Position numbers and translations under genes: made by a program. Below, piece after piece: positions 47,987-60,528 of a DNA stretch of 64,000 nucleotides (the first letter of the stretch is position 1; each line of letters opens with the position of its first letter). The notes beneath the pieces were generated by a model that did not search any database, had not been told where the DNA came from, and saw only the letters and a list, made by a program, of their open reading frames with translations. Source of the stretch: Bacillus paralicheniformis (GTDB lineage: Bacteria; Bacillota; Bacilli; Bacillales; Bacillaceae); contig NZ_LBMN02000004.1 of NCBI RefSeq assembly GCF_001042485.2, positions 372,001 through 436,000 on the forward strand, written 5' to 3'.

Positions 47987-48844
47987 ATGCCTTTAGTATC
48001 AATGACGGAAATGTTGAATAAAGCAAAAGAAAACGGATATGCTGTCGGACAATTTAACTTAAATAACCTTGAGTTCACTCAAGCGATTTTACAAGCCGCT
48101 GAAGAAGAGAAATCTCCTGTTATCCTCGGTGTATCAGAAGGTGCAGGACGCTATATGGGCGGATTTAAAACCGTTGTGGCAATGGTTAAAGCGCTGATGG
48201 AAGAATACAACGTAACAGTACCTGTTGCGATTCATTTAGACCACGGCTCAAGCTTTGAATCTTGTGCAAAAGCGATTCATGCGGGATTCACTTCCGTTAT
48301 GATCGACGCTTCCCACCATCCTTTCGAGGAGAACGTTGCGACGACTTCAAAAGTTGTTGAGCTTGCTCATTTCCACGGTGTATCAGTTGAAGCTGAGCTT
48401 GGAACTGTAGGCGGACAGGAAGACGACGTAATTGCTGAAGGCGTCATCTACGCGGACCCTAAAGAGTGTCAAGAACTTGTTGAGCGCACAGGAATCGACT
48501 GCCTTGCACCTGCATTAGGTTCTGTTCACGGCCCTTACAAAGGCGAACCAAACCTTGGATTCAAAGAAATGGAAGAAATCGGAAACACAACTGGTCTTCC
48601 GCTCGTACTTCACGGCGGTACAGGCATTCCGACTGCCGACATCAAGAAAGCTATTTCTTTAGGTACGGCAAAAATCAACGTCAACACTGAAAACCAAATC
48701 GCTTCTGCGAAAGCTGTTCGCGAAACGCTTGCTGCGAAGCCTGAAGAGTATGATCCGCGCAAATACCTCGGACCTGCACGCGAAGCTATCAAAGAAACAG
48801 TGATCGGCAAAATGCGTGAATTTGGTTCTTCAAACAAAGCATAA
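47987..48844 (+). CDS. fbaA: class II fructose-1,6-bisphosphate aldolase FbaA
   Basis: Zn-dependent aldolase splitting fructose-1,6-bisphosphate in glycolysis. 285 residues from ATG 47987 (AAGGAGG). Class II motifs are [12 protein letters not shown] (catalytic Asp and Zn His), [24 protein letters not shown] and [10 protein letters not shown]. The frame is open upstream without homology. Two hairpins follow. Confidence 0.97.
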   Translation: MPLVSMTEMLNKAKENGYAVGQFNLNNLEFTQAILQAAEEEKSPVILGVSEGAGRYMGGFKTVVAMVKALMEEYNVTVPVAIHLDHGSSFESCAKAIHAGFTSVMIDASHHPFEENVATTSKVVELAHFHGVSVEAELGTVGGQEDDVIAEGVIYADPKECQELVERTGIDCLAPALGSVHGPYKGEPNLGFKEMEEIGNTTGLPLVLHGGTGIPTADIKKAISLGTAKINVNTENQIASAKAVRETLAAKPEEYDPRKYLGPAREAIKETVIGKMREFGSSNKA

Positions 48845-48857
48845 TGACGATTGGAAA

Positions 48858-48899
48858 AGCATCTGTTTTCCCGCAAAGCCGGGGGAACAGGATGTTTTT
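48858..48899 (+). terminator. terminator after fbaA
   Basis: CATC-TGTTTTCCC pairs with GGGGGAACAGGATG (one bulge), followed by TTTTT. Confidence 0.75.
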
Positions 48900-48938
48900 C
48901 TGATGTTTTAGGGAAGTGCTGTTAACACATGCCTTTGA

Positions 48939-49709
<771 letters not shown>

Positions 49710-49721
49710 TTGCTTCATGTG

Positions 49722-49765
49722 GGTGGCAAGTGGAGGGGCTCCCTCCGTTTGTCACCATTTTGTCT
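49722..49765 (+). terminator. terminator after tal
   Basis: GGTGGCAAGTGGAGGG pairs with CCCTCCGTTTGTCACC (16 bp with G-U pairs), then ATTTTGTCTT. Confidence 0.75.
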
Positions 49766-49966
49766 TACAAAGAGAAATGAATGTTTTGCAGAAGAGAACC
49801 TTGCCGCAGTCTGCTTCGCTACTTTTCTTCCCGATAAATTTAAAATGTGTTGTATTCTTTCTCTTTTAATTGGATAGATTTTGAAATGAACCATTTATTT
49901 TGAGTCTGAAGGAAATCTCATTATGAAGCGCTCCATTAGCTATCTTCTTTAAGGAAGGAGACGATC

Positions 49967-51256
49967 ATGGAAAAGTTAAATATAGCCGGCGGCGATCCTC
50001 TCAATGGCACAGTACATATAAGCGGAGCGAAAAACAGCGCTGTCGCTCTCATACCCGCGACGATTTTGGCTGATTCGACGGTTACGCTTGAAGGCCTTCC
50101 CCATATTTCAGACATTTTGACGCTGCGCGATCTGCTGAGAGAGATCGGCGGAAACGTTCACTTTGAAAAGGGAGAAATGGTCGTTGATCCTGCGCCGATG
50201 ATCAGCATGCCTTTGCCGAATGGAAAAGTGAAACAGCTTCGGGCTTCTTATTACTTAATGGGCGCGATGCTCGGACGCTTTAAGAAAGCGGTCATCGGCC
50301 TTCCAGGCGGCTGCCACCTCGGTCCGAGACCGATTGATCAGCATATCAAAGGTTTCGAGGCGCTCGGAGCCGAAGTGACGAACGAACAGGGTGCGATCTA
50401 TCTGCGTGCGGAGGAATTAAAAGGCGCGCGCATTTATCTTGATGTCGTCAGTGTTGGAGCAACGATCAACATCATGCTTGCCGCCGTGCTTGCCAAAGGC
50501 AGAACCGTAATTGAAAATGCTGCGAAAGAACCTGAGATTATCGATGTTGCGACCCTTTTAACGAGCATGGGAGCAAAAATAAAAGGTGCCGGTACGGATG
50601 TCATTCGCATCGAAGGCGTTGAGTCGCTTCACGGGTGCAGACACTCGATTATTCCGGACCGGATCGAAGCCGGCACTTTCATGATCGCAGCTGCTTCCAT
50701 GGGACAAGAAGTGCTGATTGATAATGTGATTCCGACGCATTTGGAATCGTTAATCGCCAAGCTCCGCGAAATGGGAGTTCGAATCGAAGAAAGCAGCGAG
50801 CAGATTTTAATGGTCGGCGGACAGAAAGAGCTGAAACCCGTCGATTTAAAAACGCTCGTATACCCCGGTTTTCCGACAGATCTGCAGCAGCCGATGACAT
50901 CGCTCTTAACGAAGGCAAACGGGACGAGCGTCGTCACTGACACCATTTATTCCGCCCGCTTCAAACATATTGACGAGCTGAGGCGCATGGGCGCGTCGAT
51001 GAAGGTCGAAGGCAGATCGGCGATTATTACCGGTCCCGTTCCTCTGCAGGGCGCCAAGGTGAAAGCGAGCGATCTGCGGGCGGGAGCGTGTCTCGTTGTT
51101 GCGGGTCTAATGGCGGAAGGAGTCACGGAAATCACCGGTTTGGAGCACCTTGACAGAGGCTACAGCCAGCTTGAAGAAAAGCTGGCAAAGCTTGGGGCCA
51201 CTGTCTGGCGCGAAAAATTGACAGACCAGGAAATTGAACAGCTGCAAAATTCCTGA
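49967..51256 (+). CDS. murAB: UDP-N-acetylglucosamine 1-carboxyvinyltransferase (second copy, MurAB/MurZ)
   Basis: Adds enolpyruvate from PEP to UDP-GlcNAc, first committed step of peptidoglycan synthesis. 429 residues; catalytic Cys116 in [14 protein letters not shown], sensitive to fosfomycin in this family; [11 protein letters not shown] substrate loop at 21-31. ATG 49967 follows GGAAGGAG. Its place between tal and glpX identifies the murAB/murZ paralogue. Confidence 0.95.
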   Translation: MEKLNIAGGDPLNGTVHISGAKNSAVALIPATILADSTVTLEGLPHISDILTLRDLLREIGGNVHFEKGEMVVDPAPMISMPLPNGKVKQLRASYYLMGAMLGRFKKAVIGLPGGCHLGPRPIDQHIKGFEALGAEVTNEQGAIYLRAEELKGARIYLDVVSVGATINIMLAAVLAKGRTVIENAAKEPEIIDVATLLTSMGAKIKGAGTDVIRIEGVESLHGCRHSIIPDRIEAGTFMIAAASMGQEVLIDNVIPTHLESLIAKLREMGVRIEESSEQILMVGGQKELKPVDLKTLVYPGFPTDLQQPMTSLLTKANGTSVVTDTIYSARFKHIDELRRMGASMKVEGRSAIITGPVPLQGAKVKASDLRAGACLVVAGLMAEGVTEITGLEHLDRGYSQLEEKLAKLGATVWREKLTDQEIEQLQNS

Positions 51257-51322
51257 TGGACAAATGCTGTGATAGATCAAACATAAAACGATTTCATACG
51301 GGTGAGGGGAGATTAGATAGGA

Positions 51323-52288
51323 ATGGAAAGAAGCTTATCGATGGAACTGGTGCGTGTGACAGAAGCGGCTGCGCTTAAGTCAGCGCGCTGGATGGGTAGA
51401 GGTAAAAAGGACGAGGCCGACGACGCTGCGACAAGCGCCATGAGGGATGTATTTGACACCATTCCTATGAAGGGAACGGTCGTAATCGGAGAAGGGGAAA
51501 TGGACGAAGCGCCGATGCTTTATATTGGAGAAAAGCTCGGCAACGGCTACGGCCCTCGCGTAGACGTAGCAGTAGATCCTCTCGAAGGGACGAACATCGT
51601 CGCAAGCGGCGGATGGAACGCACTCGCAGTCATTGCTGTGGCTGATCACGGAAACTTGCTGAATGCGCCTGACATGTATATGGATAAAATCGCTGTAGGT
51701 CCTGAAGCTGTCGGCTGCATCGATATTGAAGCGCCTGTGATTGATAACTTAAAAGCTGTGGCAAAAGCAAAAAATAAAGATGTAGAAGATGTCGTAGCCA
51801 CGATTTTGAACCGTTCGCGGCACGAGGAAATCATCCATGAGCTTCGCGAAGCAGGCGCCCGAATCAAGCTGATCAACGACGGGGACGTGGCCGGTGCCAT
51901 TAACACCGCTTTTGATCATACAGGCGTCGATATTTTATTCGGCTCAGGAGGAGCTCCGGAAGGCGTCTTGTCTGCTGTCGCACTCAAAGCTCTCGGAGGA
52001 GAAATTCACGGAAAGCTTCTTCCTCAAAACGAAGAAGAACTGAGACGCTGTGAAAAGATGGGGCTTGATACGGGCAAAGTGCTCCGCATGGAAGACCTCG
52101 TCAAAGGAGACGACGCGATTTTTGCTGCAACCGGTGTCACAGACGGAGAGCTCTTGAAAGGCGTGCAATTCAAAGGATCTGTTGGAACGACCCACAGTAT
52201 AGTCATGAGAGCGAAATCCGGTACGGTGCGGTTTGTGGACGGAAGACACAGTCTCAAGAAAAAACCTAACCTGGTCATCCGGCCATAA
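51323..52288 (+). CDS. glpX: class II fructose-1,6-bisphosphatase GlpX
   Basis: Gluconeogenic phosphatase. 321 residues with the GlpX metal-binding motifs [20 protein letters not shown] and [13 protein letters not shown] 51323; the upstream region has GAGGGGAG. Next to murAB and rho as B. subtilis ywjI. Terminator at 52289. Confidence 0.94.
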   Translation: MERSLSMELVRVTEAAALKSARWMGRGKKDEADDAATSAMRDVFDTIPMKGTVVIGEGEMDEAPMLYIGEKLGNGYGPRVDVAVDPLEGTNIVASGGWNALAVIAVADHGNLLNAPDMYMDKIAVGPEAVGCIDIEAPVIDNLKAVAKAKNKDVEDVVATILNRSRHEEIIHELREAGARIKLINDGDVAGAINTAFDHTGVDILFGSGGAPEGVLSAVALKALGGEIHGKLLPQNEEELRRCEKMGLDTGKVLRMEDLVKGDDAIFAATGVTDGELLKGVQFKGSVGTTHSIVMRAKSGTVRFVDGRHSLKKKPNLVIRP

Positions 52289-52321
52289 GAAAAAGCGGGG
52301 ATATAGATGACCCGCTTTTCC
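52289..52321 (+). terminator. terminator after glpX
   Basis: AAAAGCGGG / CCCGCTTTT stem followed by a pyrimidine-rich tail. Confidence 0.8.
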
Positions 52322-52341
52322 CTTGTATTTCACTTCACGAA

Positions 52342-52370
52342 TTGAATCAAGGTTCATACTCTGATACAAT
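52342..52370 (+). promoter_or_regulatory. rho promoter
   Basis: TTGAAT (52342-52347), 17-nt spacer, TACAAT (52365-52370). It starts a 5' leader of about 360 nt. Confidence 0.7.
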
Positions 52371-52376
52371 AGCTAA

Positions 52377-52738
52377 CGGCTTTTCTTCTTTATGTCAAGG
52401 CATTTTCAAAACAGGGTCATCTCTATCAATTTCATGTCAAATCGTAAATGAAGTTGAATATGTACGACAAATGGGGTAAAACTAAAGAGTGCTGCGAAAT
52501 TTTCTGCACATGTTGGTTCTTAGAGAGCCAAAATCCTGCCGCATCTATCAGATATGCGATTATCTTCTCTTGTTAAGTCCTCGCTTCTTTCTCGACTCAT
52601 ACTTATAATCCTTTTCAATACGTCGATATATATGGGTAGAAGCGTTGCCGGTAAACGAATCGGCAGTATAATCAAGCGTCTTTCATGAATTTGATGAGAC
52701 AAAGTAAATTATTCGATTAGAAAAGAGTGGTGTTCTTA
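52377..52738 (+). promoter_or_regulatory. long rho 5' leader
   Basis: About 360 bp without a gene. The stretch 52561-52620 has 16 C and only 4 G and is rich in pyrimidine-C steps, as expected for a Rho loading site. B. subtilis rho is autogenously regulated in its leader. A TATAAT at 52604-52609 has no -35 partner. A 60-codon leftward frame here lacks a ribosome site. Confidence 0.5.
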
Positions 52739-54022
52739 GTGAAAGATGTATCCATTTCATCTTTGGAAAATATGAAATTAAAAGAGCTGTATGAGCTTGC
52801 AAGGCATTATAAAGTCTCTTATTACAGCAAACTGACAAAAAAGGAACTGATTTTTGCCATTCTGAAAGCGAACGCCGAACAGGAAGATCTGCTGTTCATG
52901 GAAGGCGTATTGGAAATCATCCAGTCTGAAGGGTTCGGCTTTCTCAGACCGATCAATTACTCCCCTAGTTCAGAGGATATCTATATTTCCGCTTCGCAAA
53001 TCCGCCGTTTTGATTTGAGAAACGGTGACAAAGTGTCCGGAAAGGTCCGTCCTCCAAAAGAAAACGAACGGTATTACGGCCTTCTGCATGTTGAAGCGGT
53101 TAACGGCGACGATCCTGAATCGGCAAAAGAGCGCGTGCACTTTCCAGCGTTAACGCCTCTTTATCCAGACCGCCAGATGGTGCTTGAAACGAAACCGAAT
53201 CACCTGTCAACACGGATCATGGACATGATGGCGCCGGTCGGATTTGGACAGCGCGGTCTGATCGTCGCTCCGCCTAAAGCAGGTAAAACCATGCTTTTGA
53301 AAGAGATCGCGAACAGCATCACAACCAACCATCCGGAGGCGGAGCTGATCGTGCTTCTTATCGATGAAAGGCCTGAGGAAGTGACCGATATCGAACGTTC
53401 GGTTGCAGGAGACGTCGTCAGCTCCACGTTTGACGAAGTGCCTGAAAACCACATCAAGGTGGCCGAGCTTGTTTTGGAACGTGCGATGAGGCTTGTCGAA
53501 CATAAAAAGGACGTCATCATTTTAATGGACAGCATTACAAGGCTTGCCCGCGCTTATAACCTAGTCATTCCACCGAGCGGCCGAACGTTGTCAGGGGGAA
53601 TCGATCCCGGCGCTTTCCACCGTCCAAAGCGTTTCTTTGGAGCAGCCCGCAACATCGAAGAGGGCGGCAGCTTAACGATCTTGGCGACCGCGCTTGTCGA
53701 CACGGGCTCGCGGATGGATGACGTCATTTATGAAGAATTTAAAGGGACAGGGAACATGGAGCTTCATCTTGACCGTTCTCTTGCGGAAAGAAGAATCTTT
53801 CCTGCCATTGATATTCGCCGTTCGGGTACGCGTAAAGAAGAACTTCTCGTTCCGAAAGAGCACCTTGACCGTCTGTGGTCCATCCGGAAAACGATGTCTG
53901 ACACGCCTGATTTCGTCGAAAAGTTCATGAGAAAAATGAAAAAGACGAAAACGAATCAGGAGTTTTTCGATATTCTGATCCAGGAATGGAAGCAAGCGAA
54001 TATGTCGGCTGCAAGGCGCTGA
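52739..54022 (+). CDS. rho: transcription termination factor Rho
   Basis: Hexameric RNA-dependent ATPase/helicase that ends transcription. GTG 52739 gives 427 residues, the B. subtilis length, starting [15 protein letters not shown]-terminal RNA-binding cold-shock domain (about 50-120, GFGFLRP), Walker A in [12 protein letters not shown] (about 175), Walker [17 protein letters not shown] and the Q/R-loop region [10 protein letters not shown]. Weak ribosome site (GAGTGGTG). Confidence 0.96.
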   Translation: MKDVSISSLENMKLKELYELARHYKVSYYSKLTKKELIFAILKANAEQEDLLFMEGVLEIIQSEGFGFLRPINYSPSSEDIYISASQIRRFDLRNGDKVSGKVRPPKENERYYGLLHVEAVNGDDPESAKERVHFPALTPLYPDRQMVLETKPNHLSTRIMDMMAPVGFGQRGLIVAPPKAGKTMLLKEIANSITTNHPEAELIVLLIDERPEEVTDIERSVAGDVVSSTFDEVPENHIKVAELVLERAMRLVEHKKDVIILMDSITRLARAYNLVIPPSGRTLSGGIDPGAFHRPKRFFGAARNIEEGGSLTILATALVDTGSRMDDVIYEEFKGTGNMELHLDRSLAERRIFPAIDIRRSGTRKEELLVPKEHLDRLWSIRKTMSDTPDFVEKFMRKMKKTKTNQEFFDILIQEWKQANMSAARR

Positions 54023-54035
54023 TTTAAAACTTTAG

Positions 54036-54350
<315 letters not shown>

Positions 54351-54364
54351 TAATAGATATGATA

Positions 54365-54396
54365 AACAGGCAGGATTTTTCTTGCCTGTTTTTTTA
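54365..54396 (+). terminator. terminator after rpmE
   Basis: AACAGGCA / TTGCCTGTT stem with seven T. Confidence 0.88.
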
Positions 54397-54428
54397 CTTG
54401 CAATAATCGCTGGAGAGGAGTTAGTCGG

Positions 54429-55013
54429 ATGTACATCATGAAGCAAAGCGGATGGCTTGAGCTCATATGCGGAAGCATGTTTTCGGGCAAGTCAGAGGAG
54501 CTTATCCGCCGGATCAAAAGGGCAACGTTTGCGAGACAGGAAGTCAAAGTGTTTAAACCAGCCATTGATAATCGCTACAGCAGTGAATCGGTTGTTTCGC
54601 ATAATGGGACATCCATTGTTTGCCATGCCATCGCATCTCCGGAAGAAATTTTTCAATACATAAGCAAAGAAACGGATGTCATCGGCGTCGATGAAGTCCA
54701 GTTTTTTGACGAATCGATTGTCGGCACGTTAACTTCTCTGGCTGATCAGGGCTACCGTGTGATTGCAGCAGGTCTTGATTTGGACTTCCGGGGCGAGCCT
54801 TTCGGTGTCGTGCCAGATCTTATGGCTTTAGCGGAAACGGTGACGAAGCTGCAAGCGGTGTGCTCTGTCTGCGGATCTCCGGCCAGCCGTACGCAGAGGC
54901 TGATCAATGGAAAACCTGCTTCTTATGACGATCCGGTCATTTTGGTGGGGGCTTCCGAAGCATATGAAGCACGCTGCCGCCACCATCATGAAGTGCCTGG
55001 AAAGCCAAAATGA
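54429..55013 (+). CDS. tdk: thymidine kinase Tdk
   Basis: Type II thymidine kinase of the salvage pathway. 194 residues with P-loop [11 protein letters not shown] (15-25), catalytic Glu in GVDEVQFFD (about 88), lasso/zinc Cys in CSVCG and a C-terminal CRHHH. ATG 54429 follows GGAGAGGAG; ATG 54438 is an alternative. Downstream of rpmE as in B. subtilis. Confidence 0.95.
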   Translation: MYIMKQSGWLELICGSMFSGKSEELIRRIKRATFARQEVKVFKPAIDNRYSSESVVSHNGTSIVCHAIASPEEIFQYISKETDVIGVDEVQFFDESIVGTLTSLADQGYRVIAAGLDLDFRGEPFGVVPDLMALAETVTKLQAVCSVCGSPASRTQRLINGKPASYDDPVILVGASEAYEARCRHHHEVPGKPK

Positions 55014-55042
55014 AATCGGACAAACACATAAGATTTTCACGC

Positions 55043-55075
55043 AAAAAACACTTGGTAAAAACAAGTGTTTTTTTT
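55043..55075 (+). terminator. terminator after tdk
   Basis: AAAACACTTG / CAAGTGTTTT stem followed by eight T. Confidence 0.92.
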
Positions 55076-55181
55076 ATTGAATCCTTTTTATAGGAATTAA
55101 TGTAATTAAAAAACTTAATTAAGAATACGAAAAAATTAACTAATTTTCATCGCTTGAATTTTGACAAAGTCAGGCATAAAA

Positions 55182-55201
55182 TGACTTACTGTAGTCAGTA
55201 A
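55182..55201. promoter_or_regulatory. overlapping palindromes upstream of maeA
   Basis: TTACTG-tagt-CAGTAA (55186-55201) overlaps TGACT-N6-AGTCA (55182-55197). They lie in the AT-rich 280-bp region before maeA. A regulator site is likely, and MalR is the obvious candidate from B. subtilis; the match to its site was not checked. A clear -35/-10 pair was not found. Confidence 0.45.
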
Positions 55202-55352
55202 AAAGTAAATAGGTTTTAAGAAATGTTCAGTTTTTTGTCAAAAACGCGCGTTACATATTTGACAATCTACATGTGTAAAAAAGGCAAATGTTCTATATTG
55301 TTTACCGTATTTATTTCACTTCATTAATATTTTAAGAAAGAAGGTAATTAGT

Positions 55353-57056
55353 GTGAACAACATGAGAAGAACGAAGGAAGGATATTTGGAGACTTCTTTG
55401 CGGGGAAAAGACGTTCTTTCCATTCCGACGCTTAATAAAGGTGTTGCATTTTCGCTTGAAGAAAGAAAGCACCTTGGTCTTGAAGGGCTTCTGCCGCCGA
55501 CTGTTCTCAGCCTTGATCAGCAGGCGGAACGGGCTTATGAACAATTTTCCCGTCAACCTGACAGACTTCGTCAAAATGTATATTTGAACGATCTGCAAAA
55601 CAGAAACGAAGTGCTTTTCTATAAATTATTGCAAAACCATCTGCGTGAAATGCTTCCAGTTGTCTATACGCCAACTGTCGGTGAAGCGATTCAGGAATAC
55701 AGCCACGAATACCGCAGACCGCACGGTGTTTACTTGTCAATCGATGATATAGACGGAATCGAAACGGCGTTTAAAAACCTGCAGGCGTCTGCTGATGACA
55801 TCGATTTGATCGTTGCGACCGATTCCGAAAGCATCTTGGGCATCGGCGACTGGGGCGTCGGAGGCATCAACATTGCAATTGGTAAGCTTGCAGTATATAC
55901 GGCGGCAGCAGGAATCGATCCGAGCCGCGTCATCCCAGTCGTACTGGATGTCGGAACGAATAATGAAAAACTGCTAAACGATCCGCTTTATATCGGAAAC
56001 CGTCATCCGCGTGTAGAAGGTGAGCGTTACGAACAATTTATCGACGCTTATGTCGAAACAGCATTGAAGTTTTTCCCTAATGCGCTTCTTCACTGGGAAG
56101 ATTTCGGAAATAAAAACGCTCGCAATATTATGAGTAAATATAACCATAAAATTTCAACATTTAACGATGATATCCAAGGAACAGGGGCTATCACGCTGGC
56201 AGCGATTTTAGCAGCTGTTAAAAAGACCGGCACGTCTTTGAAAGACCACCGCGTCGTCATCTTCGGACCTGGTTCTGCGGGTATCGGAATTGCTGACCAA
56301 ATCCGTGACACCATGGTGCTTGAAGGGCTTTCAGAAGAAGAAGCCAGCCGCGCATTCTGGACAGTCGACTACAGAGGATTATTAACGACAGGCATGGATC
56401 AAATTTTGGATTTCCAAGAACCGTATTTGCGCGATACCGAAGAAGTGAAAGAATGGAAACGCAATGAAAAGGGAGAGATTTCCTTTGAGGAAGTCATCCG
56501 TCAAGTGAAGCCTACCATTCTGATTGGTACATCAGGTGTTGCCGGCGCCTTCACTGAAGAAATTATCAAAGAGATGGCGGCTCATACTGAACGTCCGGTG
56601 ATTCTGCCGATGTCCAATCCGACACATCTGGCTGAAGCTGTTCCTGAAGACTTGTTCAAATGGACGGACGGAAAAGCGCTTGTGGCGACGGGAAGCCCGT
56701 TTGAAGCTGTTGAGTACAATGGCGTGAAACACGAAATCGGACAATCCAATAATGCTTTCGTATTCCCTGGATTAGGCCTGGGAACAATCGTTTCGAAGGC
56801 GAAAGTCATCACAAACGGCATGTTTGCAGCATCTGCAAACGCGGTCGCGAACATGGTTGACCATGAAAAACCGGGTGCAGGCCTGCTGCCGAAAATTGAC
56901 GACCTGCAAGACGTATCCGTTCAAGTGGCAATTGATGTTGTGAAAGCTGCCATTAAAGACGGCGTGGCTCAAGTTCAGCCTGAAGATGTCGAAAAGGCGG
57001 TTCGCGAAGCCATGTGGCGTCCGGAATATCAAACAATTGTTGCAAAACGCGACTAA
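55353..57056 (+). CDS. maeA: NAD-dependent malic enzyme MaeA
   Basis: Oxidative decarboxylation of malate to pyruvate. 567 residues of the malic enzyme family: [26 protein letters not shown] (substrate site), DDIQGTGAI (catalytic and metal) and the Rossmann motif [11 protein letters not shown] near 310. GTG 55353 has AGAAGGT seven bases upstream; ATG 55362 is an alternative. It corresponds to B. subtilis ywkA, induced by malate through MalKR. The carrier gene ywkB follows. Confidence 0.95.
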   Translation: MNNMRRTKEGYLETSLRGKDVLSIPTLNKGVAFSLEERKHLGLEGLLPPTVLSLDQQAERAYEQFSRQPDRLRQNVYLNDLQNRNEVLFYKLLQNHLREMLPVVYTPTVGEAIQEYSHEYRRPHGVYLSIDDIDGIETAFKNLQASADDIDLIVATDSESILGIGDWGVGGINIAIGKLAVYTAAAGIDPSRVIPVVLDVGTNNEKLLNDPLYIGNRHPRVEGERYEQFIDAYVETALKFFPNALLHWEDFGNKNARNIMSKYNHKISTFNDDIQGTGAITLAAILAAVKKTGTSLKDHRVVIFGPGSAGIGIADQIRDTMVLEGLSEEEASRAFWTVDYRGLLTTGMDQILDFQEPYLRDTEEVKEWKRNEKGEISFEEVIRQVKPTILIGTSGVAGAFTEEIIKEMAAHTERPVILPMSNPTHLAEAVPEDLFKWTDGKALVATGSPFEAVEYNGVKHEIGQSNNAFVFPGLGLGTIVSKAKVITNGMFAASANAVANMVDHEKPGAGLLPKIDDLQDVSVQVAIDVVKAAIKDGVAQVQPEDVEKAVREAMWRPEYQTIVAKRD

Positions 57057-57233
57057 TATTCAATACTGAGGAAACGATAAAAAGAAACAGCAGCCCGGGT
57101 CCGGATATTTTGTCACCGGGCTGCACCAATCAAAGATGAAAAATGGGATCGACGGCTGTGTAACAGGGCGACTGCGTTTATCAGCCGCCGTTAATTCGTC
57201 CCTGAAAGGGACAACATAGAGGAGGAAACAGTC

Positions 57234-58190
57234 TTGGACTTTTTAAATATTTTAATCCTCCTTGCGCCAATATTTTTTGTTATTGCGCTGGGATGGTTCG
57301 CGGGTCACTTTGGAAGCTATGATGCTAAATCTGCAAAAGGGGTAAGTACGCTCGTTACGAAATACGCGCTTCCGGCCCACTTTGTTTCAAGCATTTTGTC
57401 AACGCCAAAAGATAAGTTTTACAGCCAGATTCCGCTGATGATTTCACTGGTCATCGGTATCGTTGGATTTTACGTAATTATTTTGCTTCTTTTACGATTT
57501 TTATTTAAGTACGATTTAACAGATGCTTCAATGTTCTCATTAAACTCAGCTCAGCCGACATTCGCCTTTATGGGAATTCCGGTATTGGGCAGCCTGTTCG
57601 GCATGCAGGAAGTTGCGATTCCGATCGCGATTACGGGAATTGTCGTGAATGCGATGCTTGATCCTCTTGCGATCATCGTCGGAACTGTCGGCCGTTCTTC
57701 TAAAAAACAAGCGGAAACGACAGACAGCATTTGGAAGGTAACAGGAAAATCAATTTTACACGGTTTGTCTGAACCGCTCGCTTTTGCACCGCTTGCAAGT
57801 ATCATTCTTGTATTATTCGGTCTGCAAATTCCTGAATTGCCGCAGAAAATGCTTGATATGCTCGGAAATACGACTTCAGGTATCGCTCTTTTCGCAGTCG
57901 GGGTGACTGTCGGAATCCGTAAAATCAAATTCAGCATGCCTGCTTTGAGCATCGCTTTATTAAAAGTCGCTGCTCAGCCTGCTTTAATGTTTGTGATCGC
58001 GATGGTCGTGGGCCTTTCTTCCGCCGACATGACAAAAGCGGTTCTGCTTGTGGCATTCCCTGGATCTGCCGTGGCGGCTATGATTGCTACAAACTTTGAA
58101 AGCCAGGAAGCAGAAACGGCATCCGCGTTTGTGATCAGTGCGGTGCTGTCAATTATTTCACTGCCGATATTGATTGCCATTACAGCATAA
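57234..58190 (+). CDS. ywkB: auxin-efflux-carrier family permease YwkB
   Basis: Membrane transporter of the AEC family with about ten helices in 318 residues ([20 protein letters not shown] central motif). Its place behind maeA suggests malate or another dicarboxylate as substrate. The start is TTG 57234 after GGAGGAAA. The 177-bp gap after maeA has two hairpins (GCAGCCCGG/CCGGGCTGC and GTCCCT/AGGGAC) lacking T runs, so partial co-transcription is possible. Confidence 0.88.
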   Translation: MDFLNILILLAPIFFVIALGWFAGHFGSYDAKSAKGVSTLVTKYALPAHFVSSILSTPKDKFYSQIPLMISLVIGIVGFYVIILLLLRFLFKYDLTDASMFSLNSAQPTFAFMGIPVLGSLFGMQEVAIPIAITGIVVNAMLDPLAIIVGTVGRSSKKQAETTDSIWKVTGKSILHGLSEPLAFAPLASIILVLFGLQIPELPQKMLDMLGNTTSGIALFAVGVTVGIRKIKFSMPALSIALLKVAAQPALMFVIAMVVGLSSADMTKAVLLVAFPGSAVAAMIATNFESQEAETASAFVISAVLSIISLPILIAITA

Positions 58191-58191
58191 T

Positions 58192-58236
58192 GAAAAAGCT
58201 TGCAAGAAGCCGTTTTATGGCCTTGCAAGCTTTTTT
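58192..58236. terminator. bidirectional terminator between ywkB and racA
   Basis: AAAAAGCTTGCAAG / CTTGCAAGCTTTTTT, a 14-bp perfect stem between convergent genes. Confidence 0.92.
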
Positions 58237-58241
58237 GCGCT

Positions 58242-58802
58242 TTAAAAAGAGAAGATCGATTTCAATTTGCTTTTCGGTTTTTTTTCTTCTCTTCTGCCGG
58301 CTGTATCTTTTTCGTGGCGGTTCATGCTTTCCAATTCACTGATTTTCTGTTCGAGATGTTTGATCTGCTGCCGTTCTTCTTCCAGTTCGCGCCTTTGCTG
58401 CAGAAGCTGATAGGAGACGACATCGTCCGCTTTTTGTTCAAGCTTTCTTTCCAGCTCGGCGATTTTCTTTTGGAGCAGCTCGCGTTCAAGCTGTTCGTGC
58501 TCTAAAAAACGCTGCAGCCTTTCTTCGAGCCGCTCATTCAACTGGGGTGCCGGCTCTTCCGTTTGAACCATTTCGTTTTTTTTGATGAGGAAGGTTTTTT
58601 TCGGGCGTTTGACTGTGACATCCTGCATAGGCGTACCGTTTTTTAACTGCTCTTTTACTTCTTTTAAAATGGCGATATCGTCTTTCGTGAAAAAGTAGTG
58701 GCCAAGCTCATTTCGGGAAGCGGGCAGTTGCAGCTGCTTGACCCAGCGCTGCACCGTTTTGGTTGATACCCCGAGTTCATTTGCCGCATCAGCAGTATTC
58801 AT
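58242..58802 (-). CDS. racA: chromosome-anchoring protein RacA
   Basis: Sporulation protein that binds origin-proximal DNA and tethers it to DivIVA at the cell pole. 186 residues: MerR-like winged-helix N-domain (NTADAANELGVSTKTVQRWVKQL), central linker, long coiled coil (about 85-165) and a Lys-rich tail that ends KLKSIFSF. ATG at 58800-58802 after AAAGGAGGT. Confidence 0.94.
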   Translation of the reverse strand: MNTADAANELGVSTKTVQRWVKQLQLPASRNELGHYFFTKDDIAILKEVKEQLKNGTPMQDVTVKRPKKTFLIKKNEMVQTEEPAPQLNERLEERLQRFLEHEQLERELLQKKIAELERKLEQKADDVVSYQLLQQRRELEEERQQIKHLEQKISELESMNRHEKDTAGRREEKKPKSKLKSIFSF

Positions 58803-58937
58803 ATGATACCTCCTTTTAACCTGTAACTGTTCATTAAAAAGGGTATTCGACCTGAATGAAAAGCTTCCTTCCTGTTAGACAAAAGAAGAAGGAATTCGGC
58901 AAAGAAAGCGGTTTTTCCACAGATGGCGAAGGCGTTG

Positions 58938-59321
58938 CTATGCCTCGTAAAGCTCTAAAGGCAGGCCGTCCGGATCGGAGAAGAACGTATAGCGCTTGCC
59001 TGTTCCGGGATCGGTGCGAACCGGTTCGGCAATGATGCCTTTTTGCTTGAGCTCCTTGACGGTCTGATCAAGATCGGCCACTGTGAAAGCCAAATGGCGG
59101 AGCCCGGCAGCTTCTGGTCTGGTAAGGCGCTCGGGCGGATCTGGAAAAGAAAACAGCTCGATGACATAGCGGCCGTTTAATGAGAGATCCAGTTTATATG
59201 AATCCCGGTCCTTTCTGTACGTTTCGCTCAGAATCTCAAGTCCGAGCTTGTCGACATAGAATGTTTTGGATGCTTCATAATCCGAGCATATGATGGCGAT
59301 GTGATGAATCGATTCCAGCAT
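58938..59321 (-). CDS. ywkD: glyoxalase/VOC-family protein YwkD
   Basis: A 127-residue vicinal-oxygen-chelate fold protein. Two beta-alpha-beta-beta-beta halves carry metal-ligand-like residues (IHHIAI start, ELFSFP, LRHLAFTV, PLELYE). Possibly a methylglyoxal lyase or a dioxygenase-like enzyme; substrate unknown. ATG at 59319-59321 after AAGGAG. Divergent from prfA. Confidence 0.88.
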   Translation of the reverse strand: MLESIHHIAIICSDYEASKTFYVDKLGLEILSETYRKDRDSYKLDLSLNGRYVIELFSFPDPPERLTRPEAAGLRHLAFTVADLDQTVKELKQKGIIAEPVRTDPGTGKRYTFFSDPDGLPLELYEA

Positions 59322-59456
59322 TGAGTTAAGCTCCTTTTTTCTTAAAAGTATAGCAAAAAGACGCGGCAGCTGCCGATAACGGCGAAGTTGTTTTGACGGG
59401 GAGGAGTCCCTGTACTATAATTAGAATGTTACGCACAGCAAACAGAGGTGAATAGC

Positions 59457-60527
59457 GTGTTAGACCGTTTAAAATCGATAGAGGACCGGTACGAAAAATT
59501 AAATGAACTATTAAGCGATCCGGAAGTTGTCAACGATCCGAAGAAGCTTAGAGAATATTCGAAAGAACAATCTGATTTACAGGAAACAGTTGAAGTATAC
59601 AGACGTTATCGGAGCGCGTCGGAACAGCTGAGCGATGCCAAAGCGATGCTTGAAGAAAAGCTGGACTCCGATATGCGCGAGATGGTTAAAGAGGAAATTT
59701 CCGAACTGCAGGAAGAAATCGAGTCGCTCACAGACCAGCTGAAGGTATTGCTGATCCCGAAAGATCCGAACGATGACAAAAACGTTATCATGGAAATCCG
59801 CGGCGCAGCGGGCGGAGAAGAGGCTGCTTTGTTTGCCGGCAACCTGTACCGCATGTACAGCCGCTACGCAGAGCTCCAAGGCTGGAAAACAGAAGTGATG
59901 GAAGCGAATATGACAGGCACAGGCGGATATAAAGAGATCATTTTTATGATCAATGGGAACGGCGCATACTCAAGGCTGAAGTATGAGAACGGCGCACACC
60001 GCGTACAGCGCGTTCCAGAGACCGAATCCGGCGGGCGTATCCATACATCCACGGCAACGGTAGCCTGTCTTCCTGAGGCTGAAGAGGTAGAAGTGGATAT
60101 TCATGAAAAAGACATCCGTGTCGACACCTTCGCGTCGAGCGGTCCGGGAGGGCAAAGCGTCAATACGACGATGTCAGCCGTCCGTCTGACCCACCTTCCG
60201 ACAGGTGTTGTCGTGTCTTGCCAAGATGAGAAATCTCAGATCAAAAACAAAGAAAAAGCGATGAAAGTTCTGCGCGCGCGAATTTACGATAAATTTCAGC
60301 AGGAAGCTCAGGCTGAATATGATCAAAACCGAAAATCCGCAGTCGGAACAGGGGACCGTTCAGAGCGCATCCGCACGTATAACTTTCCGCAAAACCGCGT
60401 CACTGATCACCGGATCGGCTTGACGATCCAAAAGCTCGACCAGATCCTTGAAGGCAAGCTTGACGAAGTCATCGACGCGCTGATCGTAGAAGACCAGGCA
60501 AGCAAGCTGCAAGAGGCGGAAAGCTGA
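59457..60527 (+). CDS. prfA: peptide chain release factor 1
   Basis: Recognises UAA and UAG. GTG 59457 (AGAGGTG six bases upstream) gives 356 residues beginning [15 protein letters not shown], as in B. subtilis; GTG 59448 is upstream of the site. Visible are the codon-recognition PxT motif in [15 protein letters not shown] and the GGQ motif in [18 protein letters not shown] (about 230) that prmC methylates. Confidence 0.97.
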   Translation: MLDRLKSIEDRYEKLNELLSDPEVVNDPKKLREYSKEQSDLQETVEVYRRYRSASEQLSDAKAMLEEKLDSDMREMVKEEISELQEEIESLTDQLKVLLIPKDPNDDKNVIMEIRGAAGGEEAALFAGNLYRMYSRYAELQGWKTEVMEANMTGTGGYKEIIFMINGNGAYSRLKYENGAHRVQRVPETESGGRIHTSTATVACLPEAEEVEVDIHEKDIRVDTFASSGPGGQSVNTTMSAVRLTHLPTGVVVSCQDEKSQIKNKEKAMKVLRARIYDKFQQEAQAEYDQNRKSAVGTGDRSERIRTYNFPQNRVTDHRIGLTIQKLDQILEGKLDEVIDALIVEDQASKLQEAES

Positions 60528-60528
60528 G

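Noticed and set aside
52520-52702. 60-codon leftward frame in the rho leader
   Set aside because: TTG start without a ribosome site, inside a transcribed leader on the other strand.
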